Part shown: piece by piece, positions 38,001 to 49,400 of the stretch
Numbering within the stretch: the stretch's first letter is position 1
How the letters are laid out: each line of letters begins with the position of its first letter
Assembly: GCA_951799425.1 (NCBI GenBank)
Contig: OX637398.1
Span: forward strand, 2,480,001 to 2,544,000
From: Ilex aquifolium
Lineage: Eukaryota > Streptophyta > Magnoliopsida > Aquifoliales > Aquifoliaceae
Direction of reading: 5' to 3'
Length of the DNA stretch: 64,000 nucleotides
Made by a program: the position numbers and the translations under genes
Notes under the pieces: generated by a model
What the model was told of the DNA's origin: nothing
Seen by the model: only the letters and a program-made list of their open reading frames with translations
Databases searched by the model: none

Positions 38001-41000
38001 AATACCTGTTTGTTTCACTAATGGAAGTGAAAAAGGAAAGACTGGTCAAAGTTTCTCAAAATATAGTCAATTACAGTTTGTGTTTGTGTAAAATATGCCA
38101 ATGTCATGGTTAGAAAACGGACTATAATAGTCTGAAACAAAAAAAAAAAAGGAAGAAGAAACAATACTGAGAGGGTCAAAATATGAGCATCAAACATTTC
38201 TAACTAACATTGACCAAAAAGAAATCATTTTGAACCAACAAAGCACAAGTTTGTGCACTGCATGCTTGTATACTTGCTTCTGAGAGAGAGATAAACAGAG
38301 AAGCACTTAAATAGTAATAACAAGACTATTCATAAAATTGCATCGATATTTACCCCTTCATCATACTCATTTCCTTCAGAATCTTCTTCATCAGCTTCCT
38401 ACAACATAAAATTTAGACTTCTGCTTAGCCTGAAGAAGTAGAAGGGATTCTTAATTCAAGGATAAAATAAATTATTTAGGAAAAATACATTGTTGAAGTA
38501 TTTGAGAGGATTGGGCCACAACTCCTCTTTAATTATCTCCGCGACCTGCAGTTTCAAAGTGGAAGATATATGAAATTAAAGGAATAAATAACAAAAATTT
38601 TGACCTTTTCCCATTAACAAAATTCAACCAGAAGTATCAACTGCAATCAAATCTCAAACAAAGGATCAGATAACAAGGGCAAAACATTTAAACATGACAT
38701 TTGTTACGATCATGATTACAGTGCATTAGCTAGTCGATAATAGAATTATCTTTTGTTGCTATAAGATGTATTTGAAATAATGGCATGATTTACAGTGAAG
38801 AGTGCGTTCAAACTTGAAACAAAGCATGGACCAATTTTAGAATCAAGATCACATGTTGCAACCGAGGAAGTGAATGTTGTTTTCATCTAATTGAGGCATG
38901 CATAGAAAATTGGGCACCAACTATGTGGACCCTATTTTTGGTTTCTTTTCACCCATTTTGCCATTTTGACGAAAGGACTCATGCTTCTACTAAACGAGTA
39001 CTGAATTACACTCATGATCCTCTTTCCTCACATCATTTTCTACTAAACACGTACTAAAAATCACTTGGCAAATTGATGTCAGAGACAAACTTTTCCACGT
39101 GGGAAAAGACCCGCGCCTAAGGGTCACCAACTCTTTTGACTTAAACTTCTACATGCAAATACTAGAGTATAATTTAACACTTGTGTGAGGAAGGAGGATC
39201 ACGAGTATAATTTAGAAGTTGTTTAGTACAATCATGAATCCTTTTTTCAAAATGGCAAAATGTGTGAAAAAAAACCCAATTTTCTATGCATGCCTCAATT
39301 AGATGAAAACTACATGTCACAATTGGTCCATGCTTTGTTTCAAGTTTGACCGTACTTTTGCCCATAATTATATTGCACAATCATATCATTATTTCAGATA
39401 CATTTTATAGTACAAATGATAATTCTATTACGGACTAGCTAATACGTGATAATCATGCACCTTTACAGATAATAACTGACGAAAAAAGCATCAAACAAAA
39501 GTGTGCCTTCAAATTACCTCATCATGAAGACCCTCTAAGACATCTTTCTGTTGAGTCTCATTGAACCAACTAAAAAAGCTGCATACATAAAGCTAATATT
39601 GAACATGAGACAGTGAGCACCAATTATGGCCAAAGGAAAAAAGAAGTTTAAGGTCCCCTTTTCTTTGTGCATTCGTTTCCTAAAAGCCGCGTACCTCAAG
39701 GGTTTGCAAGCAGTTGCCAAAGCTACAAACCTAGGATAGATTTTTCTTCCGAAAAATAGCACAAAGGGAAGGAAAAATTAGCAAGAGATGTACCTGTCAT
39801 CATCAGAATGCAGTCGTTTGTTTCCTTTTTTGTCAGAATTTTCTCCATTAGCAGTTCCCTGTAAAACGACAATTTCTGTTTTCAGTATAACTTCTGTTAA
39901 AAAAAATTCAAATATACAATAATATACAGGTGTAACCATTACCATGCCTGCCTTCCAACTGATGGTTGTACCAGTTATTTTAGTCGTTCCTTCGTCAAAG
40001 AATGTAAAGGTCTTGGTCAACTTTGCATCTTCAAAAAAAGGATTTGGCTTGAAGTTCTGAAAGGTCCCAATAAAATGCAGAAGTTGACAATTAAAACCAA
40101 TAAACAAATAAATATAAGATATCCAACCAATCAATTATCACACAAGGTCAGCTAAATAAGCTAAGGGAAATAAACTTACAAAAGCGATAGAGTATCCTGA
40201 CTTCACGTCCTTGAAATCCTCCACGTCAAGAGAATCCAAATATTTGAAAATCTAGGTCAAAGGAAAAATGTGAAAGATAGAAATATTGAACAAATTTGGC
40301 TATGACTTTGAGGGCAGAGAGCTCCACTCTCATGCTTCATTATCAATATCCCACTAATTTACACCAAAAAAAAGAGAGGAAGACACTTATAAATAACACA
40401 AAGGTAAACTAAAGGAAATTTTGTGTCAAAATAACTAATTTGTGTGCAACTCAATATTCCAATCAATAATGTTAGATATCATGTGTCAAACCTTCTGGTC
40501 TTCCTCGTTCAAAAGAACACCAAGTGCAGGATGACTCAAGAACTGCAAAGAGTAGTAAGGCACAAGACCCTAAAAAATTAGGACTCCAGATGCACTAGTA
40601 ATTGCCCAATATATCCAAATGAAAAGGCAAGGTATGGATGACTTACCGCTGTCAACCAAAAGTCAGGAATAGATTTGATGATCTCACTCCGTTTGGCATA
40701 AACGGGCCTCCGTACCTCGTTATATTTCTGTTCAACTTCCAATACCTTGTCACTGGCCTCTTCATTAACCTGCATGATGCCAAATCATTTATCAAGTTTC
40801 ATAGAGTATGCTCAAGTACTCAACCTTAAATAGTATTTAGTGAACAACTGCAGTTTCAAACAAGCCTCAGATTAGACTTATACTTGATGTAGTCACATCA
40901 TACAACTGAAGATACAATATCAATAATTGGCCACATATATAACAACCACCAATCAGACATATCAAAATAACAACTTCATTTTGCATATCACAATTGATTC

Positions 41001-43371
41001 ATGAAGTAAAAACAGTGCTAGAGAAAGCTTTATACATTAAACATGAGTTAAGATGAGGCTGCATGTCTAAGAACTAAAATCTTCTGATATCCAACATTTA
41101 TATGCAGATTGGGTGCAGCTCTTAGTTTAAAATCATTGGCATGAGGAAGGGTGAAGGTTTAACCAAATTTAAAGGGGTTAACTTATTCAAGTTCATCTAA
41201 AATTGAGACAAAATGGGGAATGAGGGTATAACGGATTTGGACTTTTCACCCTTCAGGTATCATAAGTTAAAGCTGCAGATATATCAGATCCAGATTTAGA
41301 TAGATCCAAAACATGGTTTTTGCAGCCAATTACATGAGAGGAAGACATAATTATAGCTCTTTCTGTAAAGAACCAAACAGAGGGGAATGTCGTAAACAAG
41401 CAAGTGTAGATAACCATCCCAACCCAAATTGCAAAATCTATAAACAAATTCAGAAATTATGCCTCAAAATTTTGTAAATAAATGCATCTTATCACCAAGT
41501 CCTACACGAGCTAGATCACAAATTTCAAAAAAGGAATCAAATTGCAGCACAATGCATAAACTAAGAAGACCATCTATCTGAAAATGGTGACAGAATCTAG
41601 GACAATCCCATATATACCATTTTCTATTAGACTTATCTGAATATATATCCAAGATCAGATGGGTAAATGTGTATGCATATATGATTACAATCAATAAAGA
41701 ACCTTTTTTAGCTCATCTTGGATCGCCCGAATTTTGTCCAAGTTTAGAGAAAGCTCTACGAAAATGGGATGAATCTCGTCGGGGTCGCTATCAGAGTAGG
41801 CCTTCACTCTCTTTCCACGATCTGCAGCCATCTTTGAAACTTTAAATAGGTGCCTATAATCCAGATTATATAGTAGGGACTTCGGATTGCAAGGAGATGA
41901 AGATTGTTGTGGGCGAAGAGATCGGCCGTTTCAAGGTTTTTGTAGGATGACGATATCGAAGCTCAAAGATTCTCTGTTGCAAATGGGGACCACCATTCTG
42001 AGATATTTTTTAGCTTAATAAATTATACCTAAAAAATAAAAAATATAAAAAAACGTTTCCAATTTCTTTTTATCTTTATTAGAAAATTTCTAATAAATGA
42101 TTGCAAATTTAACCAAAAAACTTGTTTCTTTCCAACCAAATGAGCTTTCTAGGCAAGGGACCAGACATGTAAAGGTTATTGATACTCCAATTACCACAAC
42201 ATCACCAACTACCAAGGGGCACTCTATGGAAGCAACAACATTAAACCAAAATAATAGTTTCATACCAGTCCATTTGGTTCAAATGTATTCAGTTTTTACT
42301 TGCCATCAATCAAAATCTCAAAATGAACTCGACGTAACCCATGCCAAGAAGATTTTCCACCATCGGCAATGCAATTTTTGACGGAAGGTAGTCTTCTTTT
42401 GCCATCATTTGGACACGGAACAAAATACCTTGCCCCAAGCATGTACAAGTACAACAATAGATGGGATTTGCCAACACGGATACCTTTGGGCTGGCTATGA
42501 GAAGTCCATGTAACGTACATTCTCTTCAAAAAATGAGACCAAAACCCAACCCTTTATTTGGTCCCCTGGAAAACAATTTTTTTAATAAAGGAGAACCATC
42601 CCAACTACATGTTTTTTGGACTCATGGCTACCATACAACTCTGGATGCATGCAATGGCCAGCAAACCACGTGCATTGATAAACCACCTCTCTCTTGCAAG
42701 AGTCAAAACTTGAAACCTCAAGACAGTAACCCATTAAATCTTCCCTACCCCTTTTAAGAATTCATGCTTATGAAAAGAATCTTCTTCTTATCATTTATGT
42801 TTTCTTTCCATTGTAATTCCTCAAAAGTATTGGCTAACACATATATGGAAAAGATTGCGTGATGAAAAACAAAAATGCTTGGATTTGTTTCTTTTCTCAT
42901 ACAATTTAAGCACATTTATTTCCTATCTCTTAATTCTTTCTAAGAACCAAGACAGACCATAAAATTAGTACAACAGTTAATGCATGTAATTAATCACATC
43001 ACATTGCAAAAGTCCCCCACAAATTCAGAATTAATATCTGCCAAAAGTGTCCAAAGAACAACAACTAATCACCGCCACCGTATACATAATTACTATAACA
43101 ATACAAAAACACAAACACCCACTAACAATCATAGTAACATTTTGAACGACAACAATTCATATCAGACCGTTTTCTACTAAACAAGTACTAAATTATACGA
43201 TCACGAGTCTACATGCAAATAAAAACATTAAATTGACGGTCAAAAGCGAACCTTGTCGAGCTCATCTTGGACCTCTTGAAGCATTTCAATGGAAAGAACG
43301 AGCTCACCATCGGAATCTTCCTCCACAGAACCGTCAGCGACTTTTAATTTCTTTCCACGGTCGGCCACCAT
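35078..43371 (-). CDS. NRP1: NAP1-related protein / SET histone chaperone (NRP), isoform from the upstream first exon
   Basis: Minus-strand exons 43252..43371, 40647..40769, 40492..40542, 40180..40251, 39943..40056, 39794..39858, 39518..39578, 38489..38545, 38354..38398 and 35078..35140 join in frame to 256 residues; Arabidopsis NRP1 is about the same. All borders are GT-AG. The protein is a histone H2A/H2B chaperone of the SET/NAP1 family, mainly nuclear. Exons 1-2 form the long dimerisation helix ([19 protein letters not shown] then [20 protein letters not shown]). Exons 3-8 form the earmuff domain ([20 protein letters not shown]). Exons 9-10 form the acidic tail ([15 protein letters not shown]). 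A TATA box lies about 190 bp upstream of this ATG. Introns host three mobile elements, including 3.2 kb before the last exon. NRP1 versus NRP2 was not resolved. See the separate entry for a second first exon. Confidence 0.93.
35874..36806. mobile_element. Mutator-like MITE in NRP intron 9
   Basis: A 933-bp element with about 130-bp inverted ends. The left end is GGGCAAAGTTCATTTTACC and the right end in reverse GGGTAAAATTCATTTTACC; both arms later share AACATTTAAAAATCTCCACA. The TSD is ATAAAAAAA (35865-35873) versus ATAAAACAA (36807-36815), 8 of 9. The interior is non-coding and holds a (GA)n run at about 36402-36425. Mutator-like by TSD length and long TIRs. Confidence 0.75.
37181..37426 (+). 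mobile_element. Very small LTR element (TRIM/SMART type) in NRP intron 9
   Basis: Direct repeats of 73 and 72 bp (37181-37253 and 37355-37426) start TGTTGAAGTATAAAT and TGTTAAAGTATAAAT and end TTAACA and TAAACA. The 101-bp interior starts CAGTATCAGAGC, matching the methionine-tRNA primer-binding site, and ends in the polypurine GAGAGGAGG just before the second repeat. Total is only 246 bp. Oriented opposite to NRP. No clear TSD (flanks CTATA and TTATG). Confidence 0.75.
38711..39457. mobile_element. Foldback-type element with ~300-bp inverted arms in NRP intron 7
   Basis: The left arm (38711-~39050) and the right arm (~39170-39457, reversed) share ATTAGCTAGTC, ATAGAATTATC, CAAACTTGAAACAAAGCATG, TTTTCATCTAATTGAGGCAT and GATCCTC. 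Arms differ by substitutions and small indels. No convincing TSD was found, so the superfamily is open. Non-coding. It lies between exons 7 and 8 of NRP. Confidence 0.65.
41703..41831 (-). CDS. Second, alternative first coding exon of NRP
   Basis: Minus-strand ATG at 41831 opens 43 codons, [10 protein letters not shown] to AIQDELKK, ending at a donor AAAAAG|GT in phase 0, the same phase as the upstream first exon. It parallels that exon ([10 protein letters not shown] to EVQDELDK), including the bases before the ATG (TTTCAAAGATGG versus TTCAAAAGATGG). Spliced to 40647..40769 it would give a 259-residue NRP with a different acidic stretch and helix start ([15 protein letters not shown] instead of [13 protein letters not shown]). 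A TATA-like TATATAAT lies on the minus strand about 40 bp upstream. It lies inside the first intron of the longer transcript. No stop codon or broken splice site is seen. It may be an alternative promoter with alternative first exon, or the remnant of a tandem duplicate. Confidence 0.75.
41832..43251 (-). other. Spacer between the two NRP first exons
   Basis: Promoter-sized AT-rich sequence between the two candidate first exons. I found no further NRP-like exons here. A short open frame on the plus strand near 42097-42381 has no family resemblance. Confidence 0.5.
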
Positions 43372-43556
43372 CTTTTGAATTGTAAAAGGTTAGTGGCTAA
43401 AACCCTAGTCTTAGGCAATCAAAAGAGGGAGAGGAAAGGCCGGGATTGTTTGTTTGTGAAGCCAAAGTTCAGTGTAATAAGGGTTTTTGGCTCTCCTCAC
43501 TCCTCAGTCTTCAGAGGAGAGAGAGTGGGCTGTGGGCAGAAGGCGAGTTCTAATTG

Positions 43557-43565
43557 TATTTATAG
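43557..43565 (-). promoter_or_regulatory. TATA box of the upstream NRP first exon
   Basis: Minus strand CTATAAATA about 190 bp upstream of the ATG at 43371. An AGGGTTTTAG telo-box-like sequence follows in the leader near 43400. Confidence 0.5.
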
Positions 43566-43571
43566 TCCTAG

Positions 43572-45541
43572 GCCATTGATTCAAATCAGTTCCTTATAAA
43601 TTCTATTAAACAATCTAAATTCACTGATTTCGTACCCATTCCATTTTAGACTCACAATCACCCAAGTTTGTTGTACATGTGTGGGACCAATGCCAGTCAC
43701 CATTGCTTCTTACGGTTTTGGGATATTTTGGAGTTAACACGTAAGAAGTAAGAACAAAAAAGGAACAATGTCACCAAAACACTTCATGGGATGATAAGAA
43801 AATCATTGTGTATAGTGTAACTATATGTGTGTTAGTTATTGGATATAAAAAAATTAGTTATATCCCGTGCTCGAAGGCAAGAAGAAACATAAAATTCGAG
43901 CAATCAAAAAATCGATCCCACTATATTAAATAATAATTTTTTCATTTAAAATTTATTTTTATCCATTATTTTCTTAAAAATATCGACAAAATTTTCTCAA
44001 AATACGTAATCTGACAATTTTTTTTAAACATATGTATACTATCGTATATAAATAATATCTGAAATAAAAATTATGTTAAATTATAAATTAATTAAATATT
44101 AAATGATTGAGCAAGTGATAAGATGAATGATGTGACGGAATTGGGAGAGGGGAAATATGTAAGGGATAAAATTCAACTTCTCATTTGATTTATTATATAA
44201 ATATACATATGTGGAATACTCCATACATAATATATTGTTATTAGAATATTACATCACGTGTAAACGATAATGTAATATCATCATTTGTATTGAAAGGCGT
44301 GACCTGTAAAGGTAAAATTTGTGAAAAGTAAAATTAACTAGGAATTTTTAATGGGGTTGAAAGAATTTTCCAAAATTAAAAACCGACATTGATTATGAAG
44401 TTGTCCAATAAATGAAGGGCTACTCATATGGGCATTCAACTAAATAGGATTACATATCTTCGCGTTTGATATGTTGGGTTAGACTATCATTTACGGTTAC
44501 AATGAAATTAATAAAATTTAATTTAGTTGGTCATCTTTAATTCTTTTAAAATCATCTATTTAAAAGCTGATAGGTTCAATGTTAACCAATACTTATCATA
44601 TTAAAAAAAAGAAAGGAATAGGTCCCTGCATAGTTTATGGTCCTATACTTATGTAGACACACTGTGCAGTAATACTGTGACTTTTTTCAGCTCTTTTTGG
44701 TACGTTTGAGAACACCATCACAAAAAGAAGCCAAAAATCTCCCATAGGTGGAATACGTTAGTGATTTTTTCCATGTAACTTTTGCTTTATAATTGCATAA
44801 ACATTGTTTCTTTTGACTTGGGATGGCCTTAACTCAAACTTGTTTATTGGGCCAAACTAACTGAAAGAGGACTTCAAAATTATTTTTCATTGCCCAAGTT
44901 TTTTTTATTCCGACAGCAACGGTACTACACTACACTACTGGGAGGGGTTCGAACTAGGCACCTCGTGGTATTGCACAACACACATCAACCATCTCGGATG
45001 GACCATTGGTGCGTTTATGATTCAAGTTAAATGGTAGAAAGAGTATCAGGTTCATTTGATGGATTGGAGGAAAGGGGAAGCAGCCAGGGATTCGTTCACA
45101 AATGAGCCCTTGCCTATACCAGAAAGACTTGTTGTGAGATCGATAGAGACAACGAGGCCAGGGAAAGAGACATTCTTTGTAAGAGAATGAGAATATATAA
45201 TGGACCGATACGCTCGTTTTGGACCATCAAATAGAGACAAAAAAACAACTACAATAGCAACAAATTGATTGTATGTAGCAAACCGTTAACTTTGGTGTTA
45301 ATTAAATAGTTACAATGAAATTACATCATTATAAATTAGGTCATTTTTAGGTTTCAATAACATTACTCTTCACGATAATAGCAGACCTTAATCTACCATA
45401 GAGAATAGCATTACCTGGTTTTGTTTTGATGATATGTAGGTGCCCAAAGCCCATCAGCTATTTTCTTTAGTTAATTGCTTCTGATAGGTGTGCTTAGATG
45501 GTATCTACTATAGGTATTGCTCATTTAAGATATGTAAAATG
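43572..45541. other. Intergenic region upstream of NRP
   Basis: About 2 kb of AT-rich spacer left of the LTR retrotransposon. Apart from a possible SINE at about 44889-45005, nothing was recognised. Confidence 0.5.
44889..45005 (-). mobile_element. Possible tRNA-derived SINE fragment
   Basis: Minus strand: A-box-like GATGGTTGATGTG, then B-box-like TAGTTCGAACCCC about 30 bp on, ending with AATAAAAAAAAC. No target-site duplication was found and the A-box is weak, so this is tentative. Confidence 0.35.
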
Positions 45542-45546
45542 ATACC

Positions 45547-46431
45547 TGATGATACCCAAAATACACCCTAGACACGAGCTTAGAAAGAGAGCTCAGCTCA
45601 GGAGTTCCGGGAAAACAAGCAGAATTCATCCAGCCAGGGACTGAGCTCTGCCAGCCGGTATTAAAACTCCCAGCTAAAGACACGAGATAAACAGTACCAA
45701 GGGGACAGCAAGATGACACCGGATACCATTATAAAGGAAGTAGAACCAATCCAATTCAAATAAGCTAAGAAAGCCCAAAGAAGAGTCCAATCCATTACCC
45801 AAGCCCAAGCCCACTAAAGAGAAAATTCTAGAGAATGTTAGATAAGAATTTGAATGTTAGATAAATATTTGAATGTTAGATAGGTATTATTTAATTTGTG
45901 TGGTTTGGATTGATTCACGTTGTACGGCTAGGATTGATTCCCTACTACTATAAATAGACCACCCATTTGGGTGTTCTAGGATGAAGAAAGAAGCAAAGCT
46001 TCTAAGAGTGAGTTTGAGAGAGAGTTCTCTTGAAATTCCTAGTATGCTCTGTGGTTGCAGCTTAGACTGATCTGCCACATCAGAAAAGATTTCTAGAGAT
46101 TCAGAGTGTAAGTTGTGAGCTTCCTTTTGAGTGTTTGCTTTTCTCTCTCTCTCCCTCTCAAGCATTGTAAAACTCTCCGGAGTACCACCATGATTGATCA
46201 ATAAAACATCCAGGCCACCGTCGCCATTCGAAGAGTGGACGTAGGTCATCCGAGACCGAACCACTATAAATCTCTTGTGTTGATCTCTTTATTATTGTTT
46301 TGCCATTTATTTACCATTGATTGCTCATTAATCACCCTTGTGACTAGTGATATAGCACCATGTTCGCATCTCCTGTCAGTACGACCAAATAATCCAGTCC
46401 CATAGCTCATACGCACAGGTATACACCATCA
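45547..46431 (+). repeat. 5' LTR of the Tat element
   Basis: 885 bp, TG...CA ends with 5-bp inverted tips TGATG/CATCA. The promoter TATA box at 45949-45957 suggests transcription start near 45980. It differs from the 3' LTR at one site that I could find. Confidence 0.93.
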
Positions 46432-46494
46432 GTTTGGCGCCGTCTGTGGGAACGACTGTTCCTTCTTACAAATAAACTGATCCTTCAGTGACTG

Positions 46495-49400
46495 ATGGTA
46501 ACAACACGCAATATGAGCAGAAGTCAAACAAACCTACCACGGATGCAAGACCAGCAAGAAGCTACCAACGCCAGACAACCCGGGAATCTCCCAGAGGACA
46601 ATTCTCCTGTCAACAACGAGATGGAGGCCCTTCGCCTCGTCAATCAGCGTTTACTAAGGGAGAACGCAGAGCTATCAAGGCTCGTACAGCGCCCACTGGA
46701 GGCACGGCCGGCCCAAGAAGGCCAGTACAATCCCCCTCATAGGGACCAACGACACTAGGACCCCCTTAGAGAGGTCAGCGAAGGAGGAGAAGACAGCCAG
46801 ACCAGGGGACACGCTCCTTACATACCCCCAAGGAATGGTCATAACGACGAAGGACAAAGTCAAAACAACGAAGGTGACAGGGATGACTTTTTCCCTTATC
46901 CGCAGGATAGGAAAGAGCAGCGCTGGGAGCAACGCTTCAAAGACATCCAGCAGGAGCTCAGCCACATGAAGGAGGCTGTAAAAAGCAAGGCACCAGTTAC
47001 AATGGATGTCCTAGTTCAGCAAACCGAATCCCCATTCACCACGGGAGTGCTACACTTCCCTCTCCCACCAAAATTCAGAATGCCTCAAATAGAGGTCTTT
47101 GACGGAACGAAAGATCCCGTGGATCACCTCAATACCTACAAGAACCAGATGGAGCTGCACGGATACCAGGATCCTGTGCGTTGCAGAGCTTTCGCCATCA
47201 CATTGAAAGGTTCCGCCCTAGCCTGGTTTCACAGACTCCCACCAGCCTCGATCCCGTCCTTCAAAGAGCTCTCCATAGCTTTCGTATCTCACTTTATAGG
47301 AGCCCGGACATACAGAAAGCCGAGCTACCACCTGCTGAATGTGAAACAGGGGCCTCAAGAAAACCTGAGGACTTATGTCCAAAGGTTTAACTCAGAGACG
47401 CTAAAAGTAGATGTTCCAGATGAAAAATTTACCGTAACTGCCTTTATTGCGGGTTTGGGAGTGCAGTCAAAGGATCTGATGTTCTCCATCTCAAAGAACC
47501 CTCAGGCAAGCATGGCCGAGGTGTTGGCCAAAGCAGAGAAGTACATTAATGGTGAAGAGGCACTTCTCTCCAAAGTAGGGGGCACGTCCTCGCGAAGGGA
47601 AAAGGAGAAAGAAGAGAAAAGAAGGGACCGAAGTCCCAAGAAGGAAAGAGGGCGAGAAAGGTCCCCCAGAAGGGATAGGGATCGTTCGCCAAAGAGAAGA
47701 GAAAATGTCAGAGATCGCCTGGGCCCCATGCAGCCTGAACTATAGCCCAGATATGGACCCCAACGATTCACCCCACTCACTGCCGCTGTGTCGCAGGTTC
47801 TATATGAGGTCCAAAACGAGAAGTTCTTACGATGGCCACCCCGGATGAAGGCGGATCCAGCCAAAAGAGACCTCACCAAGTACTGTGATTACCACCGAGA
47901 TCATGGTCACCACACTGATGACTGTATTCAGTTAAAGAAGGAGATTGAGTTCTTGATCCAGCGAGGTCAGCTGCGCCGTTTCGTAGCCCATGACAACCAG
48001 AACCGAGCTCTTCCACCTCCACCGCCTCAGCAGCAGGCACCTGTGCCACATCAGCAGCCTCTGAGTGAGATCAGAGTAATATCTGGAGGGTTCGCGGGAG
48101 GCGGAGAATCTAGCTCAGCCAGGAAGGCACACCTCCGCCGGATCAGAGCCGAAGAAGCTCTCGAAGTGCACGTTGTATCCAAAGTACCACGCTTGGATAC
48201 ATCTATCACTTTTTCAGACGCAGATTTAGAGGGGTGCCAGTACCCTCATGATGACCCATTGGTGGTGCGAGCTGTGGTGGCTAATAGAACCGTCCATCGG
48301 ATCCTAATCGACAATGGGAGCTCGGCGGATATCATTTTCGCACCCGCGTTTGACAAGATGGATATAGGAAGGGAGAGACTTGAGCCAGTAAGCACCCACT
48401 TGTTGGGATTCTCTGGGGAAAAGGTGCTCCCCTTAGGCTCAATTCAGCTCGTGCTCACCCTGGGGGAGCCACCTTGCCAAGCCACTACCACTGTCAAATT
48501 CCTAGTAGTCGATGCACCATCTGCGTACAACATCTTGCTTGGAAGGCCATCCCTGAATTCTATGAAGGCAATCCCATCTGCCTATCACTTAGTCGTGAAG
48601 TTCCCTACAGACAATGGAATCGGAGTAGTCCGAGGAGACCAGCGGGTGGCAAGGGAATGCTACATGGCTTCTGTGAAAAGGAAGGAGGTTGAGAACATCC
48701 AACTGGATGAACTCGACATGAGAGATGAAATGGAGATAAGACCAATGCCATCGGAAGAGCTAGAACCAGTTCAGCTTGATGAGAAGCCAGAACACCTCGT
48801 TTATGTGGGTTCCAAACTGAACACTGAACTCAAAGGGCTCCTCATCCAATTCCTAAAAGAGAATATAGGAGTGTTTGCTTGGAAGCAAGAAGACATGGAA
48901 GGGATTGACCCTTCGGTGATTACCCACAAGCTATGCGTGAACCCAACTTGCAAACCCATCAAACAAAAGAGGAGGAGCTTTGCTTCTGAAAGGCAAAAGG
49001 CAATCAATGAGGAGGTCAGCAAACTCCTCCATGCCAAGGCTATCAGGGAGGTTGATTACCCCACTTGGTTAGCAAATGTAGTTCTGGTAAAGAAAACTAA
49101 TGGGAAGTGGCGACTGTGCATCGACTTCACTGATCTCAACCGAGCATGCCCCAAAGACAGTTTTCCTCTGCCTCGGATTGACTTAATAGTGGATGCCACT
49201 GCAGGGCACGAGCTCCTCAGTTTCATGGATGCCTTCTCAGGCTACAACCAGATCAGGATGGATCCTAGCGATCAAGAGAAGACCTCGTTTGTAACTGAAC
49301 AGGGAACATATTGTTATCAGGTCATGCCTTTCGGATTGAAGAATGCTGGAGCCACTTACCAGCGGTTAGTGAATAGGATGTTCCAGAAGCAAATAGGAGC

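Noticed and set aside
42097..42381. Open frame between the two NRP first exons as a gene
   Set aside because: No domain, no splice context, low-complexity composition.
41703..43371. Two separate tandem NRP genes instead of one gene with two first exons
   Set aside because: Only one set of downstream exons (2-10) is present; no second set was found between the first exons. A remnant of an old duplication remains possible.
45887..46264. 125-codon minus-strand open frame in the LTR, repeated at 53324-53701
   Set aside because: It is the same LTR sequence twice, has no family resemblance and runs against LTR transcription; treated as chance.
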